Positions 8,226-16,998 of a DNA stretch of 64,000 nt are shown here, one piece after another. The stretch comes from Roseibium salinum (GTDB lineage Bacteria > Pseudomonadota > Alphaproteobacteria > Rhizobiales > Stappiaceae): positions 4,743,930-4,807,929 of the forward strand of contig NZ_JAPEVI010000003.1 in NCBI RefSeq assembly GCF_026240905.1, written 5' to 3'. The notes under the pieces are model-generated. The model saw nothing but the letters and a program-made list of their open reading frames with translations, was not told the DNA's origin and did not search any database. Each line of letters starts with the position of its first letter. Position 1 is the first letter of the stretch. Both the position numbers and the translations under genes were made by a program.

Positions 8226-9149
8226 TCAGACGCCTCCTCTGTGCATCATGTCCAGGGTGCCGGAAAGCGCGCTGTGCAAGACCAGCAAGGGTTCCGCCGC
8301 CGGCCGGTCGGTGTGGTGGAGAACATAGGTCCATCCCGCCCGCCGGGTCATGCTCCTGATCTCCTCGCGGTGGGCTTCCAGCTTGTTCTGGTACTCCTGA
8401 CGCCAGTTTTCCGCCCGGCCGGTGGTCAGGCGGATGCCTTTTTCCGGATCGGTGAATTCGATGCGCCCGCCAAAGGGGAAGGTTTCCTCGATCGGGTCCA
8501 TGACCTGAACCAGATGCCCGCGGGCTCCCGTCCCGGCGACGCGGGCGATCCAGGCGGCGATTTCATCGATGGGGTCGAGAAAATCGGAGATCAGGACCAC
8601 ATCGGCAAAGCGCTTGACCGACGTCGTGTCGGGAAAGGCGAGCGGCTTGGACAGATGCGCCAGGGCGTCCGCCAGCTTTTCGGCCGCGCGCCGGTCGGAG
8701 AACGGCCGCGTGAGGCCCGGAAGGCCGATACGCTCGCCGGTTTCGGCAAGCATGTCCGCCATGGCCAGCATCAGGACGATAGCCCGGTCGCGTTTGTTGG
8801 CTTCCGACAGGCGTGAGCGGAACACCATGGACGGTGACAGATCCGCCCAGAGCCAGACCGTGTGCGCGGCTTCCCATTCCCGCTCGCGGACGTAGAGGTG
8901 GTCGTCCCGGGCGGACCGTCGCCAGTCGATGCGTTTTGCCGGTTCGCCGACGTTGAACGGCCTGAACTGCCAGAAGCTTTCCCCGGGGCCTGCCCGGCGG
9001 CGGCCATGCCAGCCGGCAATGACGGAGCTGGCCACGTGGCTGGCTTCAACCAGCAGATCAGGCAGGGCATCGGCGACCGAGCGCGCCTCGCCGATCACGT
9101 TCGGCCACGTGCTCTCGTCGATGCCTGCCGTCTTGTTGCTGGGGTCCAT
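8226..9149 (-). CDS. DUF58 domain-containing protein
   Basis: 307 residues. The DUF58 signature is clear: F-R-P-F-N-V-G-E-P-A-K-R-I-D-W-R-R-S-A-R (near residue 60-80), then VREREWE and WLWADLSPSM. The domain is related to VWA modules and almost always sits beside a MoxR ATPase, as here. It is soluble, with no membrane helices. The preceding MoxR gene ends 26 bp upstream and the next gene starts 3 bp downstream, so one transcript is likely. It is probably a MoxR partner in folding or metal insertion of membrane or periplasmic clients (inference). Confidence 0.92.
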   Translation of the reverse strand: MDPSNKTAGIDESTWPNVIGEARSVADALPDLLVEASHVASSVIAGWHGRRRAGPGESFWQFRPFNVGEPAKRIDWRRSARDDHLYVREREWEAAHTVWLWADLSPSMVFRSRLSEANKRDRAIVLMLAMADMLAETGERIGLPGLTRPFSDRRAAEKLADALAHLSKPLAFPDTTSVKRFADVVLISDFLDPIDEIAAWIARVAGTGARGHLVQVMDPIEETFPFGGRIEFTDPEKGIRLTTGRAENWRQEYQNKLEAHREEIRSMTRRAGWTYVLHHTDRPAAEPLLVLHSALSGTLDMMHRGGV

Positions 9150-9175
9150 CCTGTGTGGCTCCTGGAAGGGTTGGA

Positions 9176-10195
9176 TCAGGCGAGCGCTTCTTTCACCTTG
9201 CGGATGACATTCTGTACCGTGTGGCCGTCCGCCCGGGCGGCAAATGTCAGCGCCATACGATGCTGCAGGACCGGTTCGGCAAGCGCCAGCACGTCGTCAA
9301 TGGAAGGCGCCAGCCGGCCGTCGACCAGCGCGCGGGCGCGCACGGTCAGCATCAGCGCCTGGCTGGCGCGCGGTCCCGGGCCCCAGGCGATCAGCCTGGT
9401 GACGTCGGAAGGCGGCGCATCCGGATCCGGCCGTGCCGAGCGCACGAGATTCAGGATCGCCTCCACGACGGACTCGCCGACGGGCATGCGGCGCACGAGC
9501 TGCTGGTACTCCATCAGCTCCTCCGCGGATATGGCGACCCGCGCCCTGGCCTGATCGGCACCGGTTGTTTCCAGGAGGATCCGGCGTTCGGCTTCCAGAT
9601 CGGGATAATGAACATCGATCTGCATCAGGAAGCGGTCGAGCTGGGCTTCGGGTAGCGGATAGGTGCCTTCCTGCTCGAGGGGGTTCTGCGTGGCCAGCAC
9701 GTGGAACGGGCGCGGCAGGTCGTGAGGATGCCCGGCAACGGTGACGTGATATTCCTGCATGGCCTGAAGCAGCGCCGACTGCGTGCGCGGGCTGGCGCGG
9801 TTGATTTCGTCGGCCATCAGGAGCTGGGAAAAGACCGGTCCCGGAATGAAACGGAAGGAGCGGCTGCCCTCGACGCTTTGCTCCATCACCTCCGCCCCCA
9901 GAATATCGGACGGCATCAGGTCCGGTGTGAACTGGATGCGGCGTGCGTCAAGCCCGAGCACCGTGCCGAGCGTTTCCACCAGCTTGGTCTTGGCAAGGCC
10001 GGGAACCCCGACCAGAAGCCCGTGGCCGCCGGAGAGAATGGTGACGAGGGTCTGTTCGACCACGGCTTCCTGCCCGAAGATGATCCGGGCAATGTCGGCC
10101 TTGGCATCGCCGATACGATTGACCGCCCGTTCTGCCTGCTCTGCCACGGCAGCGAGATCTTCGTCGGAAGGGCTAGAGGGAGAAACAACGCTCAT
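9176..10195 (-). CDS. MoxR-family AAA+ ATPase
   Basis: 339 residues. Walker A is present as GVPGLAKTKLVE (near residue 58), Walker B as LLMADEINRA, and sensor 1 as VLATQNPLEQEGTYPLPEAQLDRF, which is highly characteristic of MoxR proteins. These AAA+ enzymes act as chaperone-like ATPases for protein maturation together with VWA-type partners. It is the first gene of a four-gene minus-strand operon with DUF58, BatA/DUF4159 and a VWA-like membrane protein. The divergent DUF1285 gene shares the upstream gap of about 290 bp. Confidence 0.95.
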   Translation of the reverse strand: MSVVSPSSPSDEDLAAVAEQAERAVNRIGDAKADIARIIFGQEAVVEQTLVTILSGGHGLLVGVPGLAKTKLVETLGTVLGLDARRIQFTPDLMPSDILGAEVMEQSVEGSRSFRFIPGPVFSQLLMADEINRASPRTQSALLQAMQEYHVTVAGHPHDLPRPFHVLATQNPLEQEGTYPLPEAQLDRFLMQIDVHYPDLEAERRILLETTGADQARARVAISAEELMEYQQLVRRMPVGESVVEAILNLVRSARPDPDAPPSDVTRLIAWGPGPRASQALMLTVRARALVDGRLAPSIDDVLALAEPVLQHRMALTFAARADGHTVQNVIRKVKEALA

Positions 10196-10488
10196 GAATC
10201 ACCTTTCCCGTAATTTATTGTCCCGGCCGCCGGTGCTGCCCGGATTGTATATTTCTCGGTTCGAGTTGCTGCGACTGTTGCTGCGACTCTGGCAGTCTGA
10301 CACCATATGAATTAGTAGATAAGGCGTAATTGTGCGCCATACAGTGGAAAGCTCCAAGTTTCTTGCCACGGCTTGGGGATAAGGACCGGCCTGAAGTTGT
10401 CGGATCCTGGAGTGTGACAAACACGCGAGGCCCGGAATTGCTAAAAATCCGGGTGTCATTATCTGACGAGCAGGAGATGAACAGGCCG

Positions 10489-11097
10489 ATGCCCGACGGA
10501 TCCGTCAAGTTGGACAAGTCGATGCCGCAAGGGCTCAGGGCCCTGATGAGCCGGGCCGATTCCAAGGACAAGACGCCACCTCCGGTGGAAAAGTGGAATC
10601 CGCCATTTTGCGGGGATCTCGACATCCGCATCGCCCGCGACGGCACCTGGTTCTATCTCGGCTCGCCGATCGGCCGCGAAGCGCTCGTCAAGCTGTTTGC
10701 ATCCGTTCTGCGCAGGGACGAGGACGGCAGGCACTATCTGGTCACGCCGGTCGAAAAGATCGGCATCACCGTCGAAGACGCACCGCTCCTGGCCGTGGAG
10801 CTGGCCGTGGAAGGCAAGGGCGAGGATCAGGCCCTGACGCTGCGGACAAATCTTGGTGATCTCGTCAGGGTCGGCCCCGATCATCCCCTGAGGTTTGAAA
10901 AAGAACCGGACAGTGGCGGCCTGAAACCCTATGTTCATGTCAGAGGCAGGCTGGAAGCGCTGTTTACGCGTGCGCTGATGTTTCAGCTTGCCGATCTGAT
11001 GGAAGAGCGTGGAGACGGGGACAGGACCGAAACGGGGATCTGGAGCGCAGGACGGTTTTTTGCAGTCGCGCCCGAGCTGCTGACTGCGGAGGACTGA
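10489..11097 (+). CDS. DUF1285 domain-containing protein
   Basis: About 202 residues. The family hallmark is W-N-P-P-F-C-G-D-L-D-I-R-I-A-R-D-G-T-W-F-Y-L-G-S-P-I-G-R near residue 30-60, followed by LVTPVEKIGITVEDAPLLA. The function of DUF1285 is unknown. The ATG at 10489 and another at 10477 are both possible. AGGAG touches the 10477 start directly and is 12 nt from 10489, so I prefer 10489 with low certainty; nothing conserved lies upstream. It leads a plus-strand run with the CoA-type Nudix, DUF6111 and CCA-adding enzyme genes, as in related bacteria. Confidence 0.88.
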   Translation: MPDGSVKLDKSMPQGLRALMSRADSKDKTPPPVEKWNPPFCGDLDIRIARDGTWFYLGSPIGREALVKLFASVLRRDEDGRHYLVTPVEKIGITVEDAPLLAVELAVEGKGEDQALTLRTNLGDLVRVGPDHPLRFEKEPDSGGLKPYVHVRGRLEALFTRALMFQLADLMEERGDGDRTETGIWSAGRFFAVAPELLTAED

Positions 11098-11151
11098 GGG
11101 CTTGCGACAGCAACCCCTGTCCCTGGATCCGCTATCGAACGGCCGAACTTG

Positions 11152-11802
11152 ATGACTGTATCGCTGATGAACGACACATTTGCCGGTCCGGACTGGGCCC
11201 GCCAACTGCAGCGCCGCCTGGCCGACGCAGGCCGGCGGCAAGGCGGGCGCGAAACCGGCGACCACACTCTCAACCCGGAGCTCGGACCCTATGCCAGATG
11301 GAACGGCCCGCCGCGCGATGCCGCGGTGCTGATCGGTATCGTGCAGCGCGACGGGGGGCCGAACCTCATCCTGACCCAACGGACCGGGCACCTCACCTCC
11401 CATGCGGGTCAGGTCGCCTTACCCGGCGGCAAGATCGATCCGACCGACAGCGGACCTGCGGAGGCGGCTCTGAGAGAAGCGGAAGAGGAGATCGGGCTCG
11501 CTCGCGAGCGCGTCGAGCTTCTGGGCAATCTGCCAACCTATCTGACCGGCTCGGGCTACCGGGTCGTTCCGATCGTCGGCGCTGTCCGGGAAGCAACACC
11601 CTACCGTCCCAATCCGGACGAGGTCGAGGCGGTTTTCGAAGTCCCGCTCGATTTTCTCATGAACCCTGCCAACCATCAGAAACTGAGCCGGGAATGGCAG
11701 GGCCACCGCCGCTATTTTTACGCCATGCCTTTCGGCGAGCGGTACATCTGGGGGGTGACGGCCGGCATCATCCGATCCTTTTATGAAACGGTTATCCGCT
11801 GA
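11152..11802 (+). CDS. Nudix hydrolase, CoA pyrophosphatase type
   Basis: About 216 residues. The Nudix box GGKIDPTDSGPAEAALREAEEEIGL is longer at its start than usual, as in CoA diphosphatases (NudL). It is preceded by the UPF0035-like block LTQRTGHLTSHAGQVALPGG. Members split CoA or its derivatives into 4'-phosphopantetheine and 3',5'-ADP. Start uncertain: ATG at 11152 or 11167, with no clear Shine-Dalgarno. The last base overlaps the start of the next gene (ATG at 11802), suggesting translational coupling. Confidence 0.9.
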   Translation: MTVSLMNDTFAGPDWARQLQRRLADAGRRQGGRETGDHTLNPELGPYARWNGPPRDAAVLIGIVQRDGGPNLILTQRTGHLTSHAGQVALPGGKIDPTDSGPAEAALREAEEEIGLARERVELLGNLPTYLTGSGYRVVPIVGAVREATPYRPNPDEVEAVFEVPLDFLMNPANHQKLSREWQGHRRYFYAMPFGERYIWGVTAGIIRSFYETVIR

Positions 11803-12062
11803 TGCTGCGCTTTGTTGTCATTCACATTATCTTGTTCCTTCTGCCGTTCTTCTGCTACGCCATCTGGCTGTGGCTCAGCAAAAGGAGCAAGCATCCCGAC
11901 AGTTGGACGAAGGGGCCGATTGCCTGGCTGACCCTCGCCGGTCTTGTCCTGGTCATCGCCGGCCTGGTCGTGATGGCGGTCACCGACACCAGCCCGGAGG
12001 GCAAGAACTTCCGGCCTTCGGAGATGCGCGACGGCGTTTTTGTTCCCGGCCGGTTCGAATGA
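11802..12062 (+). CDS. DUF6111 family membrane protein
   Basis: 86 residues. Two membrane helices are visible (about 3-24, LRFVVIHIILFLLPFFCYAIWLW, and 43-62, WLTLAGLVLVIAGLVVMAV). A short charged loop lies between them and the hydrophilic tail ends GVFVPGRFE. This matches the small inner-membrane family DUF6111, which is typical of Hyphomicrobiales and usually sits between a CoA-type Nudix gene and the CCA-adding enzyme gene, as here. Function unknown. It starts at the last base of the Nudix stop codon, and the tRNA nucleotidyltransferase starts 4 bp after it ends. Confidence 0.85.
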   Translation: MLRFVVIHIILFLLPFFCYAIWLWLSKRSKHPDSWTKGPIAWLTLAGLVLVIAGLVVMAVTDTSPEGKNFRPSEMRDGVFVPGRFE

Positions 12063-12066
12063 CGCG

Positions 12067-13323
12067 ATGACAGCCAAGGCAGATGACATAATCCGGCAGG
12101 CGGACTGGTTGCGGTCCGCGGGCATTCAGGCCCTGTTTGCCGCGATTGAACAGGATGGAGACCAGGCCCGCGTCGTTGGCGGCGCGGTGCGCAACACGCT
12201 GTTGGGGCACGATGTTCCCGACGTCGACATCGCCACGACCGCTCTGCCCGAAGACGTCATGAGGCGCGCGGCCGAAGCCGGACTGAAGGCGATCGGCACC
12301 GGCATCGATCATGGCACGGTGACGGTCGTAAGCGGCGGTGTTCCCTACGAAGTCACTACATTGCGCGAGGATGTCGAAACCTTCGGCCGTCAGGCGCGGG
12401 TGGTTTTCGGAAGGGACTGGACGCGGGACGCCGAGCGCCGCGATTTCACGATGAACGCGCTCTATGCGGACCGGCTGGGACACGTGCACGATCCGCTGGG
12501 CGGACTGGAAGACTGCCTCTCCCGCCGCGTCCGCTTCATCGGAGACCCGGACACGCGTATCCGGGAGGACTATCTGCGCATCCTCCGGTTCTTCCGCATC
12601 TATGCAGCCTATGGCGCCGGCAAGATGAATGAGGACGGGCTCGGAGCGTGCCTGCGCCAGCGGGACGGCCTCAGGCAACTGTCCGCCGAGCGGATCGGCC
12701 ACGAAATGCGCCGGCTGTTGCGGGCTCCGCTGGCGGCGCCCGCCCTGCGCATGATGAATGATTGCGGATTGTGGGAAATCGCCACCGGCGGCCTGGCACG
12801 TATCGACGATTTTGAAGCCTTGCGGAGCCTGGAGGAAGTCGCACCCGAAACGCGGGATCACGAACTGGGGCTCGTCGTTCTGGCCGGCTTTGTCCGTGAA
12901 GACCTGGAACGGATCTGCGACCGCTTCCGCCTTTCCAATGCGAACCGCAAGAGAATGAGAGCCGCCTGGGCGGCGATGAAGCGGCTGAAGAAGTCGCCGG
13001 CATTCCCGACACCCGCATCCCTCGTTTACGAGTTCGGCCGGCAAGGGGCGATCGACGGGCTTCTTGCTTTTTGGGCAGGTATGCGTGCCCAGAAGCACCA
13101 GGGCGACGACGATAGGTTTGCCGCCATGTTGTCTGCCTTGCGGACAGAGCCCGTGCCGGAATTCCCTCTCAAGGGAGCCGATCTGATCGCGTCCGGCCAC
13201 GAGCGGGGACCGGAGCTCGGCAATCTCCTGAGCCGGCTGGAAGCCGCATGGCGCGACAGCGGCTATTCGTTGAGCAAACAGGACTTAATGAGGTTGTCGG
13301 CCGAATTGGCCGACAACAATTAG
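12067..13323 (+). CDS. cca: CCA tRNA nucleotidyltransferase
   Basis: 418 residues. The class II nucleotidyltransferase head is clear: VVGGAVRNTLLGHDVPDVDIATTA, with the G-G-x-V-R-(D/N) and catalytic D-x-D motifs (DVDIA). It is followed by TLREDVETFGRQARVVFGRDWTRDAERRDFTMNALYAD (RRDFTxNA motif) and IREDYLRILRFFR. The enzyme adds or repairs the 3' CCA of tRNAs. The start at 12067 was chosen over an upstream in-frame codon that overlaps the DUF6111 gene. A perfect 10-bp hairpin (13293-13317) is encoded in the last codons. Confidence 0.93.
   Translation: MTAKADDIIRQADWLRSAGIQALFAAIEQDGDQARVVGGAVRNTLLGHDVPDVDIATTALPEDVMRRAAEAGLKAIGTGIDHGTVTVVSGGVPYEVTTLREDVETFGRQARVVFGRDWTRDAERRDFTMNALYADRLGHVHDPLGGLEDCLSRRVRFIGDPDTRIREDYLRILRFFRIYAAYGAGKMNEDGLGACLRQRDGLRQLSAERIGHEMRRLLRAPLAAPALRMMNDCGLWEIATGGLARIDDFEALRSLEEVAPETRDHELGLVVLAGFVREDLERICDRFRLSNANRKRMRAAWAAMKRLKKSPAFPTPASLVYEFGRQGAIDGLLAFWAGMRAQKHQGDDDRFAAMLSALRTEPVPEFPLKGADLIASGHERGPELGNLLSRLEAAWRDSGYSLSKQDLMRLSAELADNN
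13293..13317. repeat. Perfect hairpin inside the end of cca
   Basis: GTTGTCGGCC (13293-13302) pairs with GGCCGACAAC (13308-13317) around GAATT. It encodes the last residues (LSAELADNN) and ends 3 nt before the stop codon. A smaller palindrome, TTAGAAGTTTCTAA, follows at once. Likely a transcript-end or RNA-protecting structure. Confidence 0.5.
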
Positions 13324-13416
13324 AAGTTTCTAAAGGAAAACTGCGCCATCTTCGTGGTTGTATACGGAAGATGCTTTTTTAGCTGCCGCGTTGCCGCGAG
13401 ACCGATAAGGCGAAGA

Positions 13417-14511
13417 ATGGAAATTGTCCTGATCTCGGACGGGCCTCTCCCCAGCCCCTCACCCGCAGCAAGCTTGCCGTTGTTCTTTAAGGCACGCCGG
13501 GCTGCCATGGCCGGACTGTCACGGGAAACGGTCGGAGATGCGCAGGTTGCCCTTGTCGACTTGCAGGACGCCGGGCAGGCGGGCCTGGTGGCGCTGAAGG
13601 CCTGGGAAGGCGTCGCCGGCATTCCGGTGATCTGCCTTTTCGACCGGAAAAACCGCCGGGAACTCATCCAGGCCGGGGCTTTGGGAAAGTTCGAGGCGCT
13701 TGACCGCAGTGAGCCGGTTGCGGTCCTTTTGACCAGGATTCGCGCGCTCACTGGAAACGATATCTGCAAGGCGCTGCCGCCGGGGCTTTCCAGGCAAACC
13801 ACCGAGGCCTACCGGAAAAGCAATGCCTTTCTGGAAAGCCTCACGCTTTCGGCGATCGAGGGCGCGGATATCGAGGTCAATCTCATGAGCGAAAGCGCAG
13901 CGGAAATGCTGACCGCACTGTCGCTCGACGGCCTTTCGGTCTGGCTCAACGCGGTTCACACCCATCACAGCGGCACCTACTGCCATTCGCTGATGGTGGC
14001 CGGTCTTGCGGGCATGTTTGCCAGGCATCTGGGCTGGCCGGAGGAGGCCTGTCTGGAGATGATAGCCGGCGGTCTGGTGCATGACATCGGCAAGACGCGC
14101 ATTCCCCTCGCCATTCTCGACAAGCCGGGAAAACTTACGGAAAAGGAGCGCGAGATCATCAATCGGCACCCGGACATCGGCCGCGTGATCCTCAAGCCGA
14201 GACACGAATTGTCCGTCGCCATCAAGAAGATGGCGGTGCAGCATCACGAATATCTTGATGGATCGGGGTATCCGGACGGACTGACGGGCGAGCGGATTTC
14301 CCAGGATGTTCGGTTGATGACGATCTGCGACATCTTTGCCGCGCTGACGGAGCGGCGCGCCTACAAGGACGGGGCGCCGCCCCGGGTCGCCGTCAGCATC
14401 ATGAAGCAGATGGGGCCGAAACTGGACCAGGACATGCTTTCCCAGTTTGCGCGCATGGTCCTTGAAGACCGGTTCTGCGCGGTCAAGCGCTCAGCAAAAT
14501 CCGCCCGCTAG
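13417..14511 (+). CDS. HD-GYP domain protein with degenerate receiver-like N-terminus
   Basis: 364 residues. The C-terminal half (about 170-350) is an intact HD-GYP c-di-GMP phosphodiesterase domain: GLVHDIGK, then [13 protein letters not shown], then a [14 protein letters not shown] block. The first 110 residues fold-match a response-regulator receiver ([16 protein letters not shown]) but lack the paired acidic residues and the final K-P, so phosphorylation is doubtful. The ATG at 13417 is preceded by AAGGCGAAGA. The gene ends convergently with hemF and the two stop codons share one CTAG. Confidence 0.9.
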   Translation: MEIVLISDGPLPSPSPAASLPLFFKARRAAMAGLSRETVGDAQVALVDLQDAGQAGLVALKAWEGVAGIPVICLFDRKNRRELIQAGALGKFEALDRSEPVAVLLTRIRALTGNDICKALPPGLSRQTTEAYRKSNAFLESLTLSAIEGADIEVNLMSESAAEMLTALSLDGLSVWLNAVHTHHSGTYCHSLMVAGLAGMFARHLGWPEEACLEMIAGGLVHDIGKTRIPLAILDKPGKLTEKEREIINRHPDIGRVILKPRHELSVAIKKMAVQHHEYLDGSGYPDGLTGERISQDVRLMTICDIFAALTERRAYKDGAPPRVAVSIMKQMGPKLDQDMLSQFARMVLEDRFCAVKRSAKSAR

Positions 14512-15434
14512 GGCCACTTCACCACAGGCGGCATGGAGGACAGGATCGAGGCGACGTTGCCGCCGGTCTTCAGGCCGAAGATCGTGCCCCGGTCATAGAG
14601 CAGGTTGTATTCCACGTATCTGCCCCGGCGGACGAGCTGTTCTTCCCGCTCCGCATCGCTCCAGGTCTTTTCGAAGTTCCGGCGGACGAGCTCCGGATAG
14701 ACGTTCAGGAAAGCCAGCCCGACGTCCCGGGTGAAGGCAAAATCGTCGCTCCAGTCGCCGCTATGGAGATAGTCATAGAAGATGCCGCCGACACCGCGAG
14801 GTTCGTTGCGGTGCTTGAGGAAGAAATAGTCGTCGCACCAGGCCTTGTAGGCCGCATAGTCGGCGACGTCATGGGCGTCGCATGCCATCTTCATCGCCTC
14901 GTGAAAGGTTTGCGTGTCCGGGTCTTCCTGCGCCCTCCGGGCGTCCAGGACCGGGGTCAGATCGGCGCCTCCGCCGAACCACTGGCGGGTGGTCACCACC
15001 ATGCGCGTGTTCATGTGAACGGCAGGCACATGGGGATTTTGCGGATGGGCGATCAGGCTGATGCCGGAGGCCCAGAAGCGCGGATCCTCGCTGGCGCCAG
15101 GGATCTGGCCGCGGAATTCCGGAGAGAATTCGCCATGGACCGTCGAGATGTGAACACCCACTTTCTCAAAGACGCGGCCATGCATCAGGGACATGACACC
15201 GCCGCCGCCCTTGGCGCCCGTGCCGTCGGTCCGCTCCCACGGAGTGCGCTCGAACCGGCCGGCGGGCTGCTCGGCGAGAGGGCCTGGCAGGGATCCGATC
15301 TCGTCCTCCAGGTCTTCAAATGCCTTGCAGATCCGGTCTCTGAGCTCCTGAAACCAGGTCGAGGCGGTGACTTTCTTGTCCTCGATACCGTCCGGGATCG
15401 GACCGCCGCGGTTTTCCGGAGAAGGTGCATTCAT
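14508..15434 (-). CDS. hemF: Oxygen-dependent coproporphyrinogen III oxidase
   Basis: 308 residues, normal length. Family blocks are all visible: [58 protein letters not shown], and [28 protein letters not shown]. The enzyme oxidatively decarboxylates coproporphyrinogen III to protoporphyrinogen IX in haem synthesis, using O2. It is a single minus-strand gene followed by the convergent HD-GYP gene; trmL is upstream on the same strand. Confidence 0.96.
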   Translation of the reverse strand: MNAPSPENRGGPIPDGIEDKKVTASTWFQELRDRICKAFEDLEDEIGSLPGPLAEQPAGRFERTPWERTDGTGAKGGGGVMSLMHGRVFEKVGVHISTVHGEFSPEFRGQIPGASEDPRFWASGISLIAHPQNPHVPAVHMNTRMVVTTRQWFGGGADLTPVLDARRAQEDPDTQTFHEAMKMACDAHDVADYAAYKAWCDDYFFLKHRNEPRGVGGIFYDYLHSGDWSDDFAFTRDVGLAFLNVYPELVRRNFEKTWSDAEREEQLVRRGRYVEYNLLYDRGTIFGLKTGGNVASILSSMPPVVKWP

Positions 15435-15495
15435 GGGATTGGCCTAGACTGGTTGGTGTCCGTACCTGGGACGGATCAGCGGACGGAATTGGAAT

Positions 15496-15966
15496 TCATT
15501 TCAGGTTCTTAGGAAATCGCGCAGTTTGCCGCAAGGCTTCGCCGAGTACCATGCCCGCGCAGACCGCAACATTGATCGATCGCATGCCTTCGGCCATGGG
15601 AATGGTCAGCCGCGCGTCGGCACGTTGGTGAACGCCCTCCGGTACGCCCGAACTCTCCCGGCCCATAAGCAGGATGTCGTCGGCCCGGAATGAGAAGTCC
15701 GTGTAGGGGCCGGCGGATTTGGTCGTCAAGAGGATAAGCCGGCGGTCCTGCTCCCGGCACCAGGCTTCGAAGGCGGCAAAGGATGTGTGACGGATCATCG
15801 CCGCGCGTTCCAGATAGTCCATGCCGGCCCGTTTGAGCGCGCTGTCCGAGATCGGAAAGCCTGCCGGTTCGATCAGGTGCACGGTGATGCCGAGGCAAGC
15901 TGCCAGGCGGAGAATGGTGCCGGTGTTTTGCGGAATGTCCGGCTGGTAGAGGGCGATGTCTGGCAT
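15496..15966 (-). CDS. trmL: tRNA (cytidine/uridine-34-2'-O)-methyltransferase
   Basis: 156 residues from the ATG at 15966, the usual length for this SPOUT enzyme; longer upstream frames are not conserved. It starts MPDIALYQPDIPQNTGTILR, the conserved N-terminal block. It contains FRADDILLMGRESSGVPEGV and MRSINVAVCAGMVLGEALRQ, the knotted SAM-binding region. TrmL methylates the wobble ribose of tRNA-Leu isoacceptors. It precedes hemF with a gap of about 60 bp. Confidence 0.94.
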   Translation of the reverse strand: MPDIALYQPDIPQNTGTILRLAACLGITVHLIEPAGFPISDSALKRAGMDYLERAAMIRHTSFAAFEAWCREQDRRLILLTTKSAGPYTDFSFRADDILLMGRESSGVPEGVHQRADARLTIPMAEGMRSINVAVCAGMVLGEALRQTARFPKNLK

Positions 15967-16213
15967 GGCGCTTCGGGGGCTGTCGGGCAGGGACCGGTCG
16001 TGCTTAACAGGTGACCCGGCATTTGTCATGACGGCAAGCGCTCGAGATCGAACGCGGCGTCCGACCCAAGGACGTGGTTCCCGACTTCCCAATCCTGCCT
16101 GTTCGGCTATCATCGGTGACAAACTCGGGAGCTACTTGCAGAATGTCGGGTATTTCAACTCGGTAGCGTGTGAAAAGCGGGAAGCTTTGTCGATAGGACT
16201 TGGGGGAGTGAGC

Positions 16214-16858
16214 GTGACGTCAAGGACATCCGAAGCTCGTGCCAGGCGCGCCCTGAGGGCCGCCTTGCAAAAATCGCTGCGTACGCATCGGCGCGGGACA
16301 GGTTGGCGCTGCATTCAAGGCGTCTTGTTCCGCGAGCATCAGGGATGGTTCTTCGAAAGCTGGATGCATGTGCCGCCCAAGGGAAGTATAGGTTGGCAAT
16401 TTAACGCAAAACCGATGGCTATCGATCCTATCCTCTGGCGCCTTGTGGGCCACGAGGAGTGGAATGAACAGCCTCTTTCGTGGAGAATCCTCGGCAGCGT
16501 ATGCGCTCCGCTCGTTGTCACGAAGATCTTCCCGGAAGTGTCGACAGACCCTGACGTGGAGGCAATCCGTTTAATTGAGTGGTCGAACCAACAGCTCGAG
16601 GCATTCATGCGCAATGCGACACTCCAGGAGTTTGTAGCCTTACTGGAGAAGATCGAGAAGCCGCCACGCGGTCACGCTATCACGCGCATAGCAACCTACA
16701 TCCTGATGGGCGATGAGATGACCGCGCTGAAATTGAGCGCGGATGCAGCGGCAAAGGGGGAGAATGGCGGCATGCGCTTTTACGGCCATGGCGGCCCCAA
16801 GACCTTTTTCGAGGGCGCTGTGTCTTGGCTCAAGACCCGCAACACTCTGTTGCACTGA
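16214..16858 (+). CDS. Hypothetical protein (orphan, possibly DUF4304-like)
   Basis: 214 residues from a GTG at 16214, which has GGGGGAG 5 nt upstream. The longer frame starting near 15956 overlaps trmL and looks non-coding. I do not recognise the family with confidence. The stretch GWFFESWMHVPPKGSIGWQFNAKPMAIDPILWRLVG is reminiscent of DUF4304-like proteins, which compare an input protein to a fixed beta-sheet pattern. No membrane helix or signal peptide. Codon use looks more A/T-rich than the neighbours, and gaps separate it from both sides, suggesting acquired DNA (inference). Confidence 0.6.
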   Translation: MTSRTSEARARRALRAALQKSLRTHRRGTGWRCIQGVLFREHQGWFFESWMHVPPKGSIGWQFNAKPMAIDPILWRLVGHEEWNEQPLSWRILGSVCAPLVVTKIFPEVSTDPDVEAIRLIEWSNQQLEAFMRNATLQEFVALLEKIEKPPRGHAITRIATYILMGDEMTALKLSADAAAKGENGGMRFYGHGGPKTFFEGAVSWLKTRNTLLH

Positions 16859-16902
16859 TGCGCCTGCCCGGATGCACCAACCCGCTCGCCAACGCGCTTG
16901 CA

Positions 16903-16961
16903 CTATCCTTACCCTGGCCTAATTACCCTTGGACCATTTTTTCGCCAGGTGGGTAGGATAG
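16903..16961 (+). promoter_or_regulatory. Long imperfect stem-loop upstream of ABC exporter
   Basis: CTATCCTTACCCTGGC (16903-16918) faces GCCAGGTGGGTAGGATAG (16944-16961). The arms pair over about 16 bp with one bulged base and a 2-nt bulge around an A/T-rich loop. It lies 38 bp before the GTG start of the exporter at 16999. It may be the terminator of the orphan gene or a regulatory leader. Confidence 0.45.
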
Positions 16962-16998
16962 GAGAGATTCGCTCCTGCCCCTCCCCATGGAGACGCCC

